A DNA stretch of 64,000 bases, taken from assembly GCF_018070565.1 (NCBI RefSeq), contig NZ_JAGPXL010000002.1:62001-126000 (forward strand), given 5' to 3'. The notes under the pieces were generated by a model. The model was not told the DNA's origin, did not search any database, and was given only the letters and a program-made list of their open reading frames with translations. The position numbers were made by a program, and so were the translations under genes. Positions 1-8,614 of this stretch are shown here, piece by piece. Positions within the stretch are counted from its first letter, which is position 1. Every line of letters begins with the position of its first letter. The stretch is from Streptomyces sp. B93 (GTDB lineage: Bacteria > Actinomycetota > Actinomycetes > Streptomycetales > Streptomycetaceae).

Positions 1-86
1 CGCCGCCCCCGCGACTGGCGCGCTCCCTGCGACTCGACGGTTGCCATGCGAGGAGTATCGCAGGCCGAAAAGCGACGGGAAAGAAT

Positions 87-131
87 CTGTCAGTCATGAC
101 ACTTTGATTATGCTGTCAGTCATGACACTTT
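87..131. promoter_or_regulatory. Doubled operator-like repeat over the start of the DUF2993 gene
   Basis: A 19-base sequence, CTGTCAGTCATGACACTTT, occurs exactly twice, at 87-105 and 113-131 (period 26). Each copy holds the inverted repeat TGTCA-N4-TGACA. A possible -10 (TATGCT, 109-114) lies between the copies and a weak -35 (CTGTCA, 87-92) lies in the first. Transcription would then begin near 121, next to the ATG at 122. The arrangement suits a dimeric TetR- or MarR-type repressor binding twice. The regulator's identity is not visible here. Confidence 0.5.
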
Positions 132-844
132 TGCGGATGAGGCGTGTGTCCCGCCGAGGGCGCCTGGTGGCCCTCGGGGTGATCGGCGCGGTGCTGGTCA
201 CCGGGGGCGTCGCGGAGGCCGTGGCACGGCACAGCGCGGCCGACCGGTTCGCCGACCGGATGGAACGCCGCCTGCACACCGGCGTCGACATCGGCTTCGG
301 ACCCACGCCGGTGATGCTCCAGTTGGCCCGCGGCAGCTTCCCCCGGGTGGAGGTTTCCGGTCAGGACGCGACGTTCCGGCGGTTCACCGGGGTCGATGTG
401 GAGGCGGAACTGGACGACGTGGTCCGCACGGGCGACGGGCTGTCGGTGCGCGACTCGCGGGTGACCGCCGAACTCCCCCACGACGCCCTGACGGCCGCGC
501 TCGGCACGGTGACGGACGGCGCGATGGGCGGGGCGGCGGCCGTCACCACCGACCCGGCCACCGGGGAGCTGGTGGTGGTCGCCGGTCCGGCGGGACGGAT
601 CACGATCGGGTTCCGGCCGGTCCTCCGGCAGGACGAGGAGTCGATCCGGTTCGAGCGCACGCAGGTCCGCATCGGCGACCGCGTCGTCCCGCCCGCCCTC
701 GCCGACCAGCTGCTCCAGGACGCCGCCCCGCAGGAGGTCGACCTCTCCGGGCTCCCGCTCGGCCTGGAACCGGACCGGCTCACCGTCACCTCGACCGGCC
801 TGCGCCTGGACCTGACGGGCGGCCGGACGACCGTAAGAGCCTGA
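122..844 (+). CDS. LmeA-like DUF2993 family lipid-binding protein
   Basis: This is a protein of about 240 residues with a basic N-terminus and one membrane segment or signal anchor (VALGVIGAVLVTGG). The beta-rich DUF2993/LmeA-type domain follows and ends in the usual 'LTSTGLRLDLTG'-like strand. LmeA proteins are exported phospholipid-binding envelope factors, known in mycobacteria for lipomannan elongation; no enzymatic residues are expected. It sits 66 bp before an MMPL transporter, and the same pairing recurs at 27471-30364. ATG 122 is chosen because a possible promoter puts the transcript start next to it (leaderless), but 41, 137 and 146 are also possible starts. Confidence 0.75.
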   Translation: MTLLRMRRVSRRGRLVALGVIGAVLVTGGVAEAVARHSAADRFADRMERRLHTGVDIGFGPTPVMLQLARGSFPRVEVSGQDATFRRFTGVDVEAELDDVVRTGDGLSVRDSRVTAELPHDALTAALGTVTDGAMGGAAAVTTDPATGELVVVAGPAGRITIGFRPVLRQDEESIRFERTQVRIGDRVVPPALADQLLQDAAPQEVDLSGLPLGLEPDRLTVTSTGLRLDLTGGRTTVRA

Positions 845-910
845 CCGGACGCCCGTAAAGCCTGACCCCGACTGACCTCTTCCTGCACCACCGCACCAAG
901 GAGCACTCCC

Positions 911-3148
911 GTGGCGACATGGCTCTACCGGCTCGGCATCGGCGCCCACCGCCGACGGCGGCTCGTCCTGGCGGCCTGGCTGGCCGTGCTGGCGGCGGCC
1001 GTCGCGTGCCTCGCCGTGCTGGGCGGCAAGCTCGACAACGAGTTCACCATCCCGGGGTCGGAGTCCCAGCAGGCGCAGGACACCATGACCGGGGACTTCC
1101 CGGCCGCCGCCGGGACCAGCGCGCAGATCGTGTTCACCGCGCCCGAGGGACGGACCGTCACCGACCAGCGGTCCGCCGCCGCCATCCAGCGCACCCTCGC
1201 CGCCGCGCAGGACGCCCCCGAGGTGGCCGCGGTGATCCCGCCCGACAAGGCGGGCACCGTCACCGAGGACGGCCGCACCGCGCTCGCGCAGGTCAACTAC
1301 GACGTCGACCGGGCCGCCCTGGACGACGGCACCCTGGACGCCCTGGAGGACACCACCGCGGCGGCCGAGGAGGCGGGTCTGGAGGTCTCCGTCGGCGGTC
1401 AGGCGTACGGCAACGGGGTGCTGACCCCGACCGTACTCGAACTGCTCGGCGTGGCCGTCGCGTTGGGCGTGCTGGTGATCACCTTCGGCTCGCTGCTGGC
1501 GGCCGGGATGCCGCTGCTGACCGCCTTCGTCGGGATCGGTACGGCCCTCACCGGGCTGCTGGCGGTGTCCTCGGGGGTGACGGTGTCGTCGACCGCGCTG
1601 AGCCTGGCCTTGATGCTGGGGCTGGCGGTCGGCATCGACTACGCCCTGTTCGTGCTCTCCCGGCACCGCAACCAGCTCGCCCGGGGAATGTCGCCCGAGG
1701 AGTCGACGGGGCGTGCGGTGGGCACGGCGGGCGGCGCGGTCGTGTTCGCCGGGACGACGGTCGTGATCGCGCTGGTGGGGCTGACCGTGGTCGGCATCCC
1801 GTTCCTCACGGTGATGGGGCTGAGCGCGGCGGTGACCGTGCTGATCGCCGTACTCGTCGCGATCACGCTGCTGCCCGCGCTGTTCGGCTTCGCGGGCGAC
1901 CGGCTCATCCCGCGCCCCGGATCACGGGCGGCGCGGCGCGCGGCGCGGGAGGACGACACGGAGGGCGAGGAGGGCAGTGGGTCCGCTCCCGTGATGGGCA
2001 AGCGCTGGGCCCGGTTCGTCACCCGGCGTCCCCTGCTCGTCCTCCTGGGCACCGTCGCCGCCCTGGTGACGCTGGCGGTTCCGGCCGCCGATCTGCGCCT
2101 CGCGCTGCCCGACAACGGCTCGGCGGCGCACGGCACTTCACAGCGGGAGACGTACGACACCGTCGAGACGGCGTTCGGGCCCGGCTTCAACGGGCCGCTG
2201 CTGGTGCTGGCGGAGGCGGACACGAACGGGGAGGCCGGGCAGCGGCAGGCGGGGGCGGTGGCGCAGCGGTTGCGGCAGTTGCCGGACGTGGTGCGGGTGT
2301 CGCCGCCGCAGTACGCGGCGCAGTCGGGCCGGGCGGTGATCCAGGTGGTGCCGGACGGCGGTCCGCAGGACGAGGCGACGCGGGACCTGGTCGACGCGAT
2401 CCGGGGGGACGCGGCGGCGATCCAGCGGGAGACCGGGGCCACGGTCTCGGTCACCGGCACCACGGCGATCGGGATCGACGTGTCCGACCGGCTGCGGGAG
2501 TCGCTGGTGCCGTTCGCCGCCGTGGTCGTCGGGCTCTGTCTGGTGCTGTTGCTGCTGGTGTTCCGTTCGCTGGTGGTGCCGGTGAAGGCGACGGTGGGCT
2601 TCCTGCTGTCGGTGGGGGCGTCGTTCGGCGCGGTGGTGGCGGTGTTCCAGTGGGGCTGGCTGGCCGACGCGCTGGGGGTGGCCAGGACCGGGCCGGTGGT
2701 CAGTTTCCTGCCGATCGTGCTGATGGCGGTGCTCTTCGGGCTGGCGATGGACTACGAGGTGTTCCTGGTGTCCGGGATGCGTGAGGAGTGGGTGCACGGC
2801 GGCAAGGCACGGGAGGCGGTGGTCGAGGGGGCCGGACACGCCTCGCGGGTGGTGACGGCGGCGGCGCTGATCATGTTCTTCGTCTTCGCCAGCTTCGTGA
2901 CGTCGGAGGACGCGATCGTCAAACCCATCGCGTTCTCGCTGGCGTTCGGGGTGCTGGTGGACGCCTTCGTGGTCCGGATGACGCTGGTGCCCGCGGTGCT
3001 GGCCATGGTGGGGCGCGGCGCGTGGTGGCTGCCGCGGACCCTGGAGCGGGCGCTGCCCGACCTCGATGTCGAGGGTGCCCGTCTGGAAACACCACGGCAA
3101 AAAGTCGACCCACCCGTGGCTGAATTCACCAAGTTGACCAAGCGCTAA
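911..3148 (+). CDS. MMPL/RND-type lipid or hydrophobe exporter
   Basis: This 745-residue MMPL transporter has a two-fold repeat: a leading membrane helix, an extracytoplasmic domain, then a helical bundle, twice. The conserved Asp-Tyr proton-relay signatures are visible in both halves, GIDYALFVLSRHR near residue 245 and AMDYEVFLVSGMREEW near residue 615. GTG 911 has AAGGAG seven bases upstream. The family exports lipids, glycolipids or drugs using the proton gradient. It forms a two-gene unit with the DUF2993 gene and is closed by the terminator at 3174-3218. The substrate cannot be inferred. Confidence 0.9.
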   Translation: MATWLYRLGIGAHRRRRLVLAAWLAVLAAAVACLAVLGGKLDNEFTIPGSESQQAQDTMTGDFPAAAGTSAQIVFTAPEGRTVTDQRSAAAIQRTLAAAQDAPEVAAVIPPDKAGTVTEDGRTALAQVNYDVDRAALDDGTLDALEDTTAAAEEAGLEVSVGGQAYGNGVLTPTVLELLGVAVALGVLVITFGSLLAAGMPLLTAFVGIGTALTGLLAVSSGVTVSSTALSLALMLGLAVGIDYALFVLSRHRNQLARGMSPEESTGRAVGTAGGAVVFAGTTVVIALVGLTVVGIPFLTVMGLSAAVTVLIAVLVAITLLPALFGFAGDRLIPRPGSRAARRAAREDDTEGEEGSGSAPVMGKRWARFVTRRPLLVLLGTVAALVTLAVPAADLRLALPDNGSAAHGTSQRETYDTVETAFGPGFNGPLLVLAEADTNGEAGQRQAGAVAQRLRQLPDVVRVSPPQYAAQSGRAVIQVVPDGGPQDEATRDLVDAIRGDAAAIQRETGATVSVTGTTAIGIDVSDRLRESLVPFAAVVVGLCLVLLLLVFRSLVVPVKATVGFLLSVGASFGAVVAVFQWGWLADALGVARTGPVVSFLPIVLMAVLFGLAMDYEVFLVSGMREEWVHGGKAREAVVEGAGHASRVVTAAALIMFFVFASFVTSEDAIVKPIAFSLAFGVLVDAFVVRMTLVPAVLAMVGRGAWWLPRTLERALPDLDVEGARLETPRQKVDPPVAEFTKLTKR

Positions 3149-3173
3149 TTCCAGACACCCACAAAGACCCGAC

Positions 3174-3218
3174 CGGCTCATCTTCCGGGGTTACCCGGAG
3201 GATGAGCCGACTTTTTTT
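3174..3218 (+). terminator. Strong intrinsic terminator after the MMPL gene
   Basis: A 16-bp stem (CGGCTCATCTTCCGGG, 3174-3189, pairing with 3194-3209; one G-T pair) has a four-base loop GTTA. Seven T residues follow at 3212-3218. This is the clearest rho-independent terminator in the window. Confidence 0.93.
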
Positions 3219-3429
3219 CGTCGCTAATGTTACCGGCGGGGAAATTAACCGTGGAATATTTGATTCCGGCTGGCGGGCTGTGTTTGACTGACGACACGGA
3301 GCACATACGGCAGTCACTTGCCGCGCCCGTTCTGCCTGCGCAAAGACGCTCGGGCTTTCCTCCCCATGCACGATTCCCCATTCCACCCTCAACGGGCCGT
3401 TTCACGCTGCCCTAAGCGAAGGAATCAGC
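3219..3429 (+). promoter_or_regulatory. Leader/promoter region of the sulfation operon
   Basis: This 211-bp stretch without a gene separates the terminator from the polyketide synthase. The part at 3222-3270 is unusually A+T rich for this DNA (GGAAATTAACC, GGAATATTTG). TTGACT at 3284-3289 resembles a -35 box, but no convincing -10 sits at a normal distance. AAGGAA at 3420-3425 is the ribosome-binding site for ATG 3430. No other structure is recognised. Confidence 0.4.
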
Positions 3430-4518
3430 ATGCAACTCGAAGAAAAGCTCGCTCCCGTCCGGCATGGCCTGCGCGCCGCAGCGCGCCCCGTCATCACCGG
3501 TTCCTCGCATTCCTTTCCCGGCACCCGCTCCAGCCAGGAAGAACTCTGGCAGGACTTTTTCCTGGAGCACTACGACGGTTATCCGCTGGCCCGCCGGATA
3601 TTTGAGAATTCCGGCATCAGCGCCCGCTCCACGGCCGTGGACCCGCGCAACGAACGCGCCGTGTCCGACTGGAGCACCGGGCAGCGCATGGAGCGCTACA
3701 TAGAGGAGGCCGTCCCGCTCGGCCTGCGCACCGTCACCGACGCCCTGGACTCGGCCGGGCTCGCCCCGCAGGACGTGGGCCTGCTCGCGGTCGCCTCCTG
3801 CACCGGCTACACCACCCCGGGCCTGGACTTACGGCTCGCCGACGAGCTGGGCATGAGCAGCAGGGTCCAGCGGCTGTTCATCGGTCACATGGGCTGCTAC
3901 GCCGCGGTGCCCTCGCTCGGCGCGGTCTCCGACTTCGTCGCCTCGCGCGGGCGGCCCGCCGTGCTGCTCTGCCTGGAGCTGACCTCGCTGCACGTCCAGC
4001 CGCCCACCCGGGACATGGAGCAGATCGTGGCGCACGCGCTGTTCGCCGACGCGGCCGCCGCCGTCGTCCTGGAGCCGGACGCGGGCAGCGGCTACGAGGT
4101 CCTCGACGTGGTCGCCGTCACCGACCACAGCACCGCCGACCTGATGAGCTGGCAGATCACCGACCTCGGCTTCAAGATGGGCCTGTCGCCGAAGGTCCCG
4201 GACGTGCTCGCGCAGCACGTCGGTGAGGTGGTCCGCGACCAGCTCCTCGCCCCGCACGGGCTCACCCCCGAGGAGGTCACCGGCTGGGCGGTGCACCCCG
4301 GCGGCAAGCGCATCCTGGAGGTCGTCGGTGAGCGCCTGGCGCTGCCCGACGGCGCCCTGGACGCCTCCTACGAAGTCCTCGACGAGTGCGGCAACTGCTC
4401 CTCGCCGACCGTGCTGATGGTCCTCCAGAAGCTGCCCGACAACGACGGCCCGGTCGTCGCGATGGCCTTCGGACCCGGCCTCACCCTCTACGCGGCCCTG
4501 CTGCGGCGTTCCTCCTGA
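3430..4518 (+). CDS. Type III polyketide synthase (chalcone/stilbene synthase family)
   Basis: This 362-residue protein has the usual length of a homodimeric type III PKS, which condenses an acyl-CoA starter with malonyl-CoA units. The catalytic triad is visible: Cys156 in GHMGCYAA, His289 in AVHPGGKR and Asn322 in ECGNCSSP. The GPGLTLY motif closes the active-site lid. It heads an operon with a sulfotransferase and PAPS-making enzymes, as Cpz6 (triketide pyrone synthase) accompanies Cpz8 in the caprazamycin cluster, so the product is probably a phenol or pyrone that becomes sulfated. Codon 134 (3829-3831) is TTA, the codon read by the bldA tRNA. The exact starter and ring type cannot be read from sequence alone. 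Confidence 0.93.
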   Translation: MQLEEKLAPVRHGLRAAARPVITGSSHSFPGTRSSQEELWQDFFLEHYDGYPLARRIFENSGISARSTAVDPRNERAVSDWSTGQRMERYIEEAVPLGLRTVTDALDSAGLAPQDVGLLAVASCTGYTTPGLDLRLADELGMSSRVQRLFIGHMGCYAAVPSLGAVSDFVASRGRPAVLLCLELTSLHVQPPTRDMEQIVAHALFADAAAAVVLEPDAGSGYEVLDVVAVTDHSTADLMSWQITDLGFKMGLSPKVPDVLAQHVGEVVRDQLLAPHGLTPEEVTGWAVHPGGKRILEVVGERLALPDGALDASYEVLDECGNCSSPTVLMVLQKLPDNDGPVVAMAFGPGLTLYAALLRRSS

Positions 4519-4577
4519 CCCTCCCCACGGATCAGCGCAGCCCGATTCCACGGACGCACGGAAGGAACGGCTCCACC

Positions 4578-5705
4578 ATGCCCAACCCCATCGAAGCGCC
4601 CCCCGGCCAGGTCTTCGTCACCGGCACCGGCCGCTGCGGCTCCACCCTCGTCTCCGAACTGCTGCGGGACCACCCACAGGTGCTCAGCCTGTCGGAACTG
4701 TTCAACCACCTCACCGACATGTACCGGATATCCGCGCGGGTCTTCCCCGAAGGGACCGTCACCGCCCGGGAGTTCTGGGGCATCCTGTCGTCCCGCAACG
4801 CCGTCAACCGGCTGCTGACCGCGCACGGCATCGCGCCGAAGGAGATCCTCTACCGGCCCACCGCGCCCGGCGCCAGGTTCAGCGCCGAGGACGGCATCCC
4901 CGCCCTGCTGCTGACCACGCTCCCCCACCTCACCGACACCCCCGACGCGCTCTACGACGAGATCGAGGCAGCCGTCGCCTCCTTCCCGGACGCGCCCGTC
5001 GCCGACCACTACGCGCTGCTGTTCTCCTGGCTGTGCGCCCGCTTCGGCAAGACGCTGTGGGCCGAGCGCAGCGGCGGCTCGCTGATCCTCGCCGGTCAGT
5101 TCCGGGAGCACTTCCCCGACGCCCGCTACCTGCACATCGTGCGCGACGGACGGGACTGCGCGCTGTCCATGAGCCGCCACACCGGCTTCCGGATGGCCGC
5201 CGTCGTCATGGCGCTGCACCTCACCCTGGGCCGCGACCCGTACGCCGAGCAGCCGTCCGGAGAGCCGGCGAAGGAGAGCGAACTGGGCTTCGTACCGGAG
5301 GAGTTGCTGCCCTTCCTGCCGGACCGGTTCGACGCGGCGGCGGTGCGTGACTACCGCGTCCCGGTGTCGCTGTTCGGCACCTACTGGGCGGACGAGATGC
5401 AGCGCGGCACCCAGGCGCTGTCGCTGCTGCCGCCCGAGAACGTGCTGCACGTGTGGTACGAGGACCTGCTCGCCGCCCCCGAGGAGACCCTGCACCGCAT
5501 CGGCGAGTTCCTCGGCGCGGACTTCGTCGACGCGGAGTGGGAGAAGCGGGCCGCGGCCCGGGTCGGGCAGCCCTCGTCGTCCTGGCGCGACCTGCCCGAC
5601 CCCGAGCGGGAGGAGCTGGAGCGGGCGTGCGCGCCCGGCTTCGGCACGCTCGCCGCGCACGGCGTGGTCCCGATGGCGGGCACGGCGGCGAGGAGCGGCA
5701 CATGA
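4578..5705 (+). CDS. PAPS-dependent sulfotransferase
   Basis: This cytosolic sulfotransferase of 375 residues moves sulfate from PAPS to a hydroxyl acceptor. The 5'-phosphosulfate-binding loop TGTGRCGSTLVSELL is at residues 15-29. A 3'-phosphate-binding segment (YLHIVRDGRDCALSMSR) lies near residue 190. ATG 4578 has GAAGGA 12 bases upstream. The gene starts 60 bp after the PKS and overlaps cysC by four bases (ATGA), which indicates translational coupling to its own PAPS supply. The likely acceptor is the type III PKS product (inference, by analogy with Cpz8). Confidence 0.88.
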   Translation: MPNPIEAPPGQVFVTGTGRCGSTLVSELLRDHPQVLSLSELFNHLTDMYRISARVFPEGTVTAREFWGILSSRNAVNRLLTAHGIAPKEILYRPTAPGARFSAEDGIPALLLTTLPHLTDTPDALYDEIEAAVASFPDAPVADHYALLFSWLCARFGKTLWAERSGGSLILAGQFREHFPDARYLHIVRDGRDCALSMSRHTGFRMAAVVMALHLTLGRDPYAEQPSGEPAKESELGFVPEELLPFLPDRFDAAAVRDYRVPVSLFGTYWADEMQRGTQALSLLPPENVLHVWYEDLLAAPEETLHRIGEFLGADFVDAEWEKRAAARVGQPSSSWRDLPDPEREELERACAPGFGTLAAHGVVPMAGTAARSGT

Positions 5706-6256
5706 GCGCGCGCACCCCGACGACCCGGGGCGGCACGGTCTGGCTGACCGGGCTGCCCAGCTCCGGCAAGACGACCCTCGCCCAGGCCCTGGCCAGCCGT
5801 CTCACCCGGGAGGGCCACCGCGTCGAGGTCCTCGACGGCGACGAGATCCGCACCTTCCTCAGCGCCGGGCTCGGCTTCACCCGGGAGGACCGCGACACCA
5901 ACGTGCAGCGCATCGGCCTGGTCGCCGAGGTGCTGGCCCGCAACGGCATCCTGGTGCTGGTGCCGGTCATCGCGCCGTACGAGGACAGCCGGGAGGCGGT
6001 CCGCAAACGGCACGAGGCCAGCGGCACCCCCTATCTGGAGATCCATGTCGCCACGCCGCTCCAGGTGTGCGCGGTCCGCGATGTGAAGGGCCTGTACGCG
6101 CAGGCCCGCGCCGGGCGGCTGTCCGGGCTGACCGGCGTCGACGACCCGTACGAGCCGCCGCGCGCCCCGGACGCCCGGATCGAGACCCAGCTGCACTCGG
6201 TGCCGGAGTCGGTGGCGGCCCTGCACACGCTGATGGCCCAGAGGGGGCTGCTGTGA
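5702..6256 (+). CDS. cysC: Adenylylsulfate (APS) kinase
   Basis: CysC phosphorylates APS to PAPS with ATP. The 184-residue sequence has a Walker A loop GLPSSGKT at residues 17-24, the family segment LDGDEIR, and IAPYEDSREAVR of the lid region. Length is normal for a stand-alone bacterial APS kinase. The start codon overlaps the sulfotransferase stop (ATGA) and the end overlaps cysD (GTGA). Being sandwiched between a sulfotransferase and the sulfurylase genes indicates PAPS production for sulfation. Confidence 0.95.
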   Translation: MSARTPTTRGGTVWLTGLPSSGKTTLAQALASRLTREGHRVEVLDGDEIRTFLSAGLGFTREDRDTNVQRIGLVAEVLARNGILVLVPVIAPYEDSREAVRKRHEASGTPYLEIHVATPLQVCAVRDVKGLYAQARAGRLSGLTGVDDPYEPPRAPDARIETQLHSVPESVAALHTLMAQRGLL

Positions 6257-7176
6257 CCGTCGTCGACACCCGGCCGGTGACCGGGCGCCTCGGGCACACC
6301 GAGGTGCTGGAGTCCGAGTCGGCGTACATCTTCCGTGAGGTGGCGGGCGAGTTCGAGAAGCCGGTGCTGCTGTTCTCCGGCGGCAAGGACTCGGTGGTGA
6401 TGCTGCACCTGGCGCTGAAGGCGTTCGCGCCCGCGCCGCTGCCGTTCGCGCTGCTGCACGTGGACACCGGGCACAACTTCCCCGAGGTGCTCGCCTACCG
6501 GGACCGGGTGGTCGCCGAGCACCAGCTCACCCTGCACGTGGCCTCGGTGCAGGACTACATCGACCGCGGGGTCTTGCGCGAACGGCCCGACGGCACCCGC
6601 AACCCCCTCCAGACGCTGCCGCTGCTGGAGGCCATCACCGGCGGCGGCTTCGACGCCGTCTTCGGCGGCGGGCGGCGCGACGAGGAGAAGGCCCGCGCCA
6701 AGGAGCGGGTGTTCTCGCTGCGCGACGAGTTCGGCACCTGGGACCCGCGCCGGCAGCGTCCCGAGCTGTGGCAGCTGTACAACGGGCGGCACCTGCCCGG
6801 CGAGCACGTCCGGGTGTTCCCGCTGTCCAACTGGACCGAGCTGGACGTGTGGCAGTACATCGCCCGCGAACGCATCGAGCTGCCGGAGATCTACTTCGCC
6901 CACGAACGGGAGGTGTTCCTGCGCTCCGGGATGTGGCTGGCGCCCGGCGGCTGGGGCGGCCCCCGCGACGGCGAACCGGTGGAGCGGCGCCGGGTGCGCT
7001 ACCGCACCGTCGGCGACATGTCCTGCACCGGCGCGGTCCTCTCCGAGGCGGCCGGCGTCGAGGAGGTCATCGCCGAGATCACCGCCTCCCGGCTCACCGA
7101 GCGCGGCGCCACCCGCGCCGACGACCGGCTGTCGGAGGCGGCGATGGAGGACCGCAAGCGGGAGGGCTACTTCTGA
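6253..7176 (+). CDS. cysD: Sulfate adenylyltransferase subunit 2
   Basis: CysD is the catalytic subunit of ATP sulfurylase, which makes APS from sulfate and ATP; CysN supplies GTP-hydrolysis energy. The PP-loop SGGKDS is at residues 42-47, followed by the family motifs LLHVDTGHNFPE and FGGGRRDEEKARAKER. Its length of 307 residues is typical. The GTG start at 6253 overlaps the cysC stop, and the correct N-terminus (about 40 residues before the PP-loop) supports it. Confidence 0.95.
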   Translation: MTVVDTRPVTGRLGHTEVLESESAYIFREVAGEFEKPVLLFSGGKDSVVMLHLALKAFAPAPLPFALLHVDTGHNFPEVLAYRDRVVAEHQLTLHVASVQDYIDRGVLRERPDGTRNPLQTLPLLEAITGGGFDAVFGGGRRDEEKARAKERVFSLRDEFGTWDPRRQRPELWQLYNGRHLPGEHVRVFPLSNWTELDVWQYIARERIELPEIYFAHEREVFLRSGMWLAPGGWGGPRDGEPVERRRVRYRTVGDMSCTGAVLSEAAGVEEVIAEITASRLTERGATRADDRLSEAAMEDRKREGYF

Positions 7177-7177
7177 G

Positions 7178-8614
7178 ATGACCGCGGACGTCTCGGCCTA
7201 CGGCCATCCCTACGGCCATCCCCCGCACGTCACCGCCGCGCTGATGATGCGCGGCATCTTCCAGGAGGCCAGGGCCCGGCTCACCGCCGGGGCCGCGGCC
7301 ACCGTCGTACCGGAGGGACACCCGAACGCCATGCCCCAGCTCACCGAGGAACCCGGGGCGCCCGGAGCGCCCGCCGCGGCGACCGAACCCGACCTGCTCC
7401 GCTGGGCCACCGCTGGCTCCGTCGACGACGGCAAGTCCACCCTCGTGGGACGGCTGCTGCACGACTCCAAGTCGGTCCTCGCCGACCAGCTGGAGGCGGT
7501 GTCGCGGGCGTCGTCCGGCGAGGGGCCCGACCTCGCGCTGCTCACCGACGGACTGCGCGCCGAACGCGAGCAGGGCATCACCATCGACGTGGCCTACCGC
7601 TACTTCGCCACCCCGCGCAGGCGGTTCATCCTCGCCGACACGCCCGGCCATGTGCAGTACACCCGCAACATGGTCACCGGCGCCTCCACCGCCACCCTCA
7701 CGGTGATCCTCGTGGACGCCCGCAAGGGCGTGGTGGAACAGACCCGGCGGCACGCGGCGGTGGCGGCGCTGCTGCGGGTGCCGCACGTCGTCCTCGCCGT
7801 CAACAAGATGGACCTCGCCGGGTACGAGGAGGCCGTCTTCGCCTCGATCGCCGCGGAGTTCACCCGCTTCGCGACCGGGCTCGGCGTCCCCGACGTCACC
7901 GCGATCCCGATCTCCGCGCTCGCCGGGGACAACGTCGTCGAACCGTCGACGCGGATGGACTGGTACCGCGGCCCGACCGTGCTGGAGCACCTGGAGAACG
8001 TGCCGGTCGCGGAGGAGGGAGGCGAGGGGGACACGGAGGCGCCCGCCCGCTTCCCCGTCCAGTACGTCATCCGTACCGGGGAGGTGCGCCGCTACGCCGG
8101 TCAGCTGGCGTCCGGGGCGCTGCGCGTCGGCGACCGGGTCACCGTGCTGCCCTCGGGCCGCTCCACCACCGTCACCGGCATCGACGTCCTCGGCACGGAG
8201 ACCGGGGCGGCCCGCGCCCCGCAGTCGGCGGCGCTGCGGCTCGCCGACGACCTCGACGTCTCCCGGGGCGACCTGGTGGTGCCGGCGCGGGCGCTGCCCA
8301 CGGTGTCCCGGGACATCGACGCCGCCGTCTGCCACCTCCACGAACGGCCGCTGCGGCCCGGCGACCACGTACTGCTGAAGCACACCACGCGCACCGTGCG
8401 CGCGGTGGTCCGCCGGATCGCGGGCACCGGCCGCCTCGCCCTCAACGAGATCGGCCAGGTCCAGCTGCGCACCGCCGAGCCGGTGGCGTTCGACGCCTAC
8501 GCCGCCAGCCGCCGCACCGGCTCCTTCGTCCTCATCGACCCCGGCGACGGCGCCACCCTCGCCGCCGGGATGACCGGTGAGACGGCCCCGGAGTTACCCG
8601 ATGCGAACGGCTGA
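7178..8614 (+). CDS. cysN: Sulfate adenylyltransferase subunit 1 (GTPase)
   Basis: CysN is the EF-Tu-like GTPase of ATP sulfurylase. Motifs seen are G1 GSVDDGKS (residues 80-87 from this start), DTPGH, and NKMD; beta-barrel domains follow. The ATG at 7178 is two bases after cysD and gives 478 residues, with a His/Tyr-rich N-terminal extension of roughly 70 residues before the conserved LLRWATAGS. ATG 7331 is an alternative start that removes most of it. Codon 473 (8594-8596) is TTA. No PAPS reductase or sulfite reductase gene lies next to it, unlike assimilatory cys operons. Confidence 0.93.
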   Translation: MTADVSAYGHPYGHPPHVTAALMMRGIFQEARARLTAGAAATVVPEGHPNAMPQLTEEPGAPGAPAAATEPDLLRWATAGSVDDGKSTLVGRLLHDSKSVLADQLEAVSRASSGEGPDLALLTDGLRAEREQGITIDVAYRYFATPRRRFILADTPGHVQYTRNMVTGASTATLTVILVDARKGVVEQTRRHAAVAALLRVPHVVLAVNKMDLAGYEEAVFASIAAEFTRFATGLGVPDVTAIPISALAGDNVVEPSTRMDWYRGPTVLEHLENVPVAEEGGEGDTEAPARFPVQYVIRTGEVRRYAGQLASGALRVGDRVTVLPSGRSTTVTGIDVLGTETGAARAPQSAALRLADDLDVSRGDLVVPARALPTVSRDIDAAVCHLHERPLRPGDHVLLKHTTRTVRAVVRRIAGTGRLALNEIGQVQLRTAEPVAFDAYAASRRTGSFVLIDPGDGATLAAGMTGETAPELPDANG

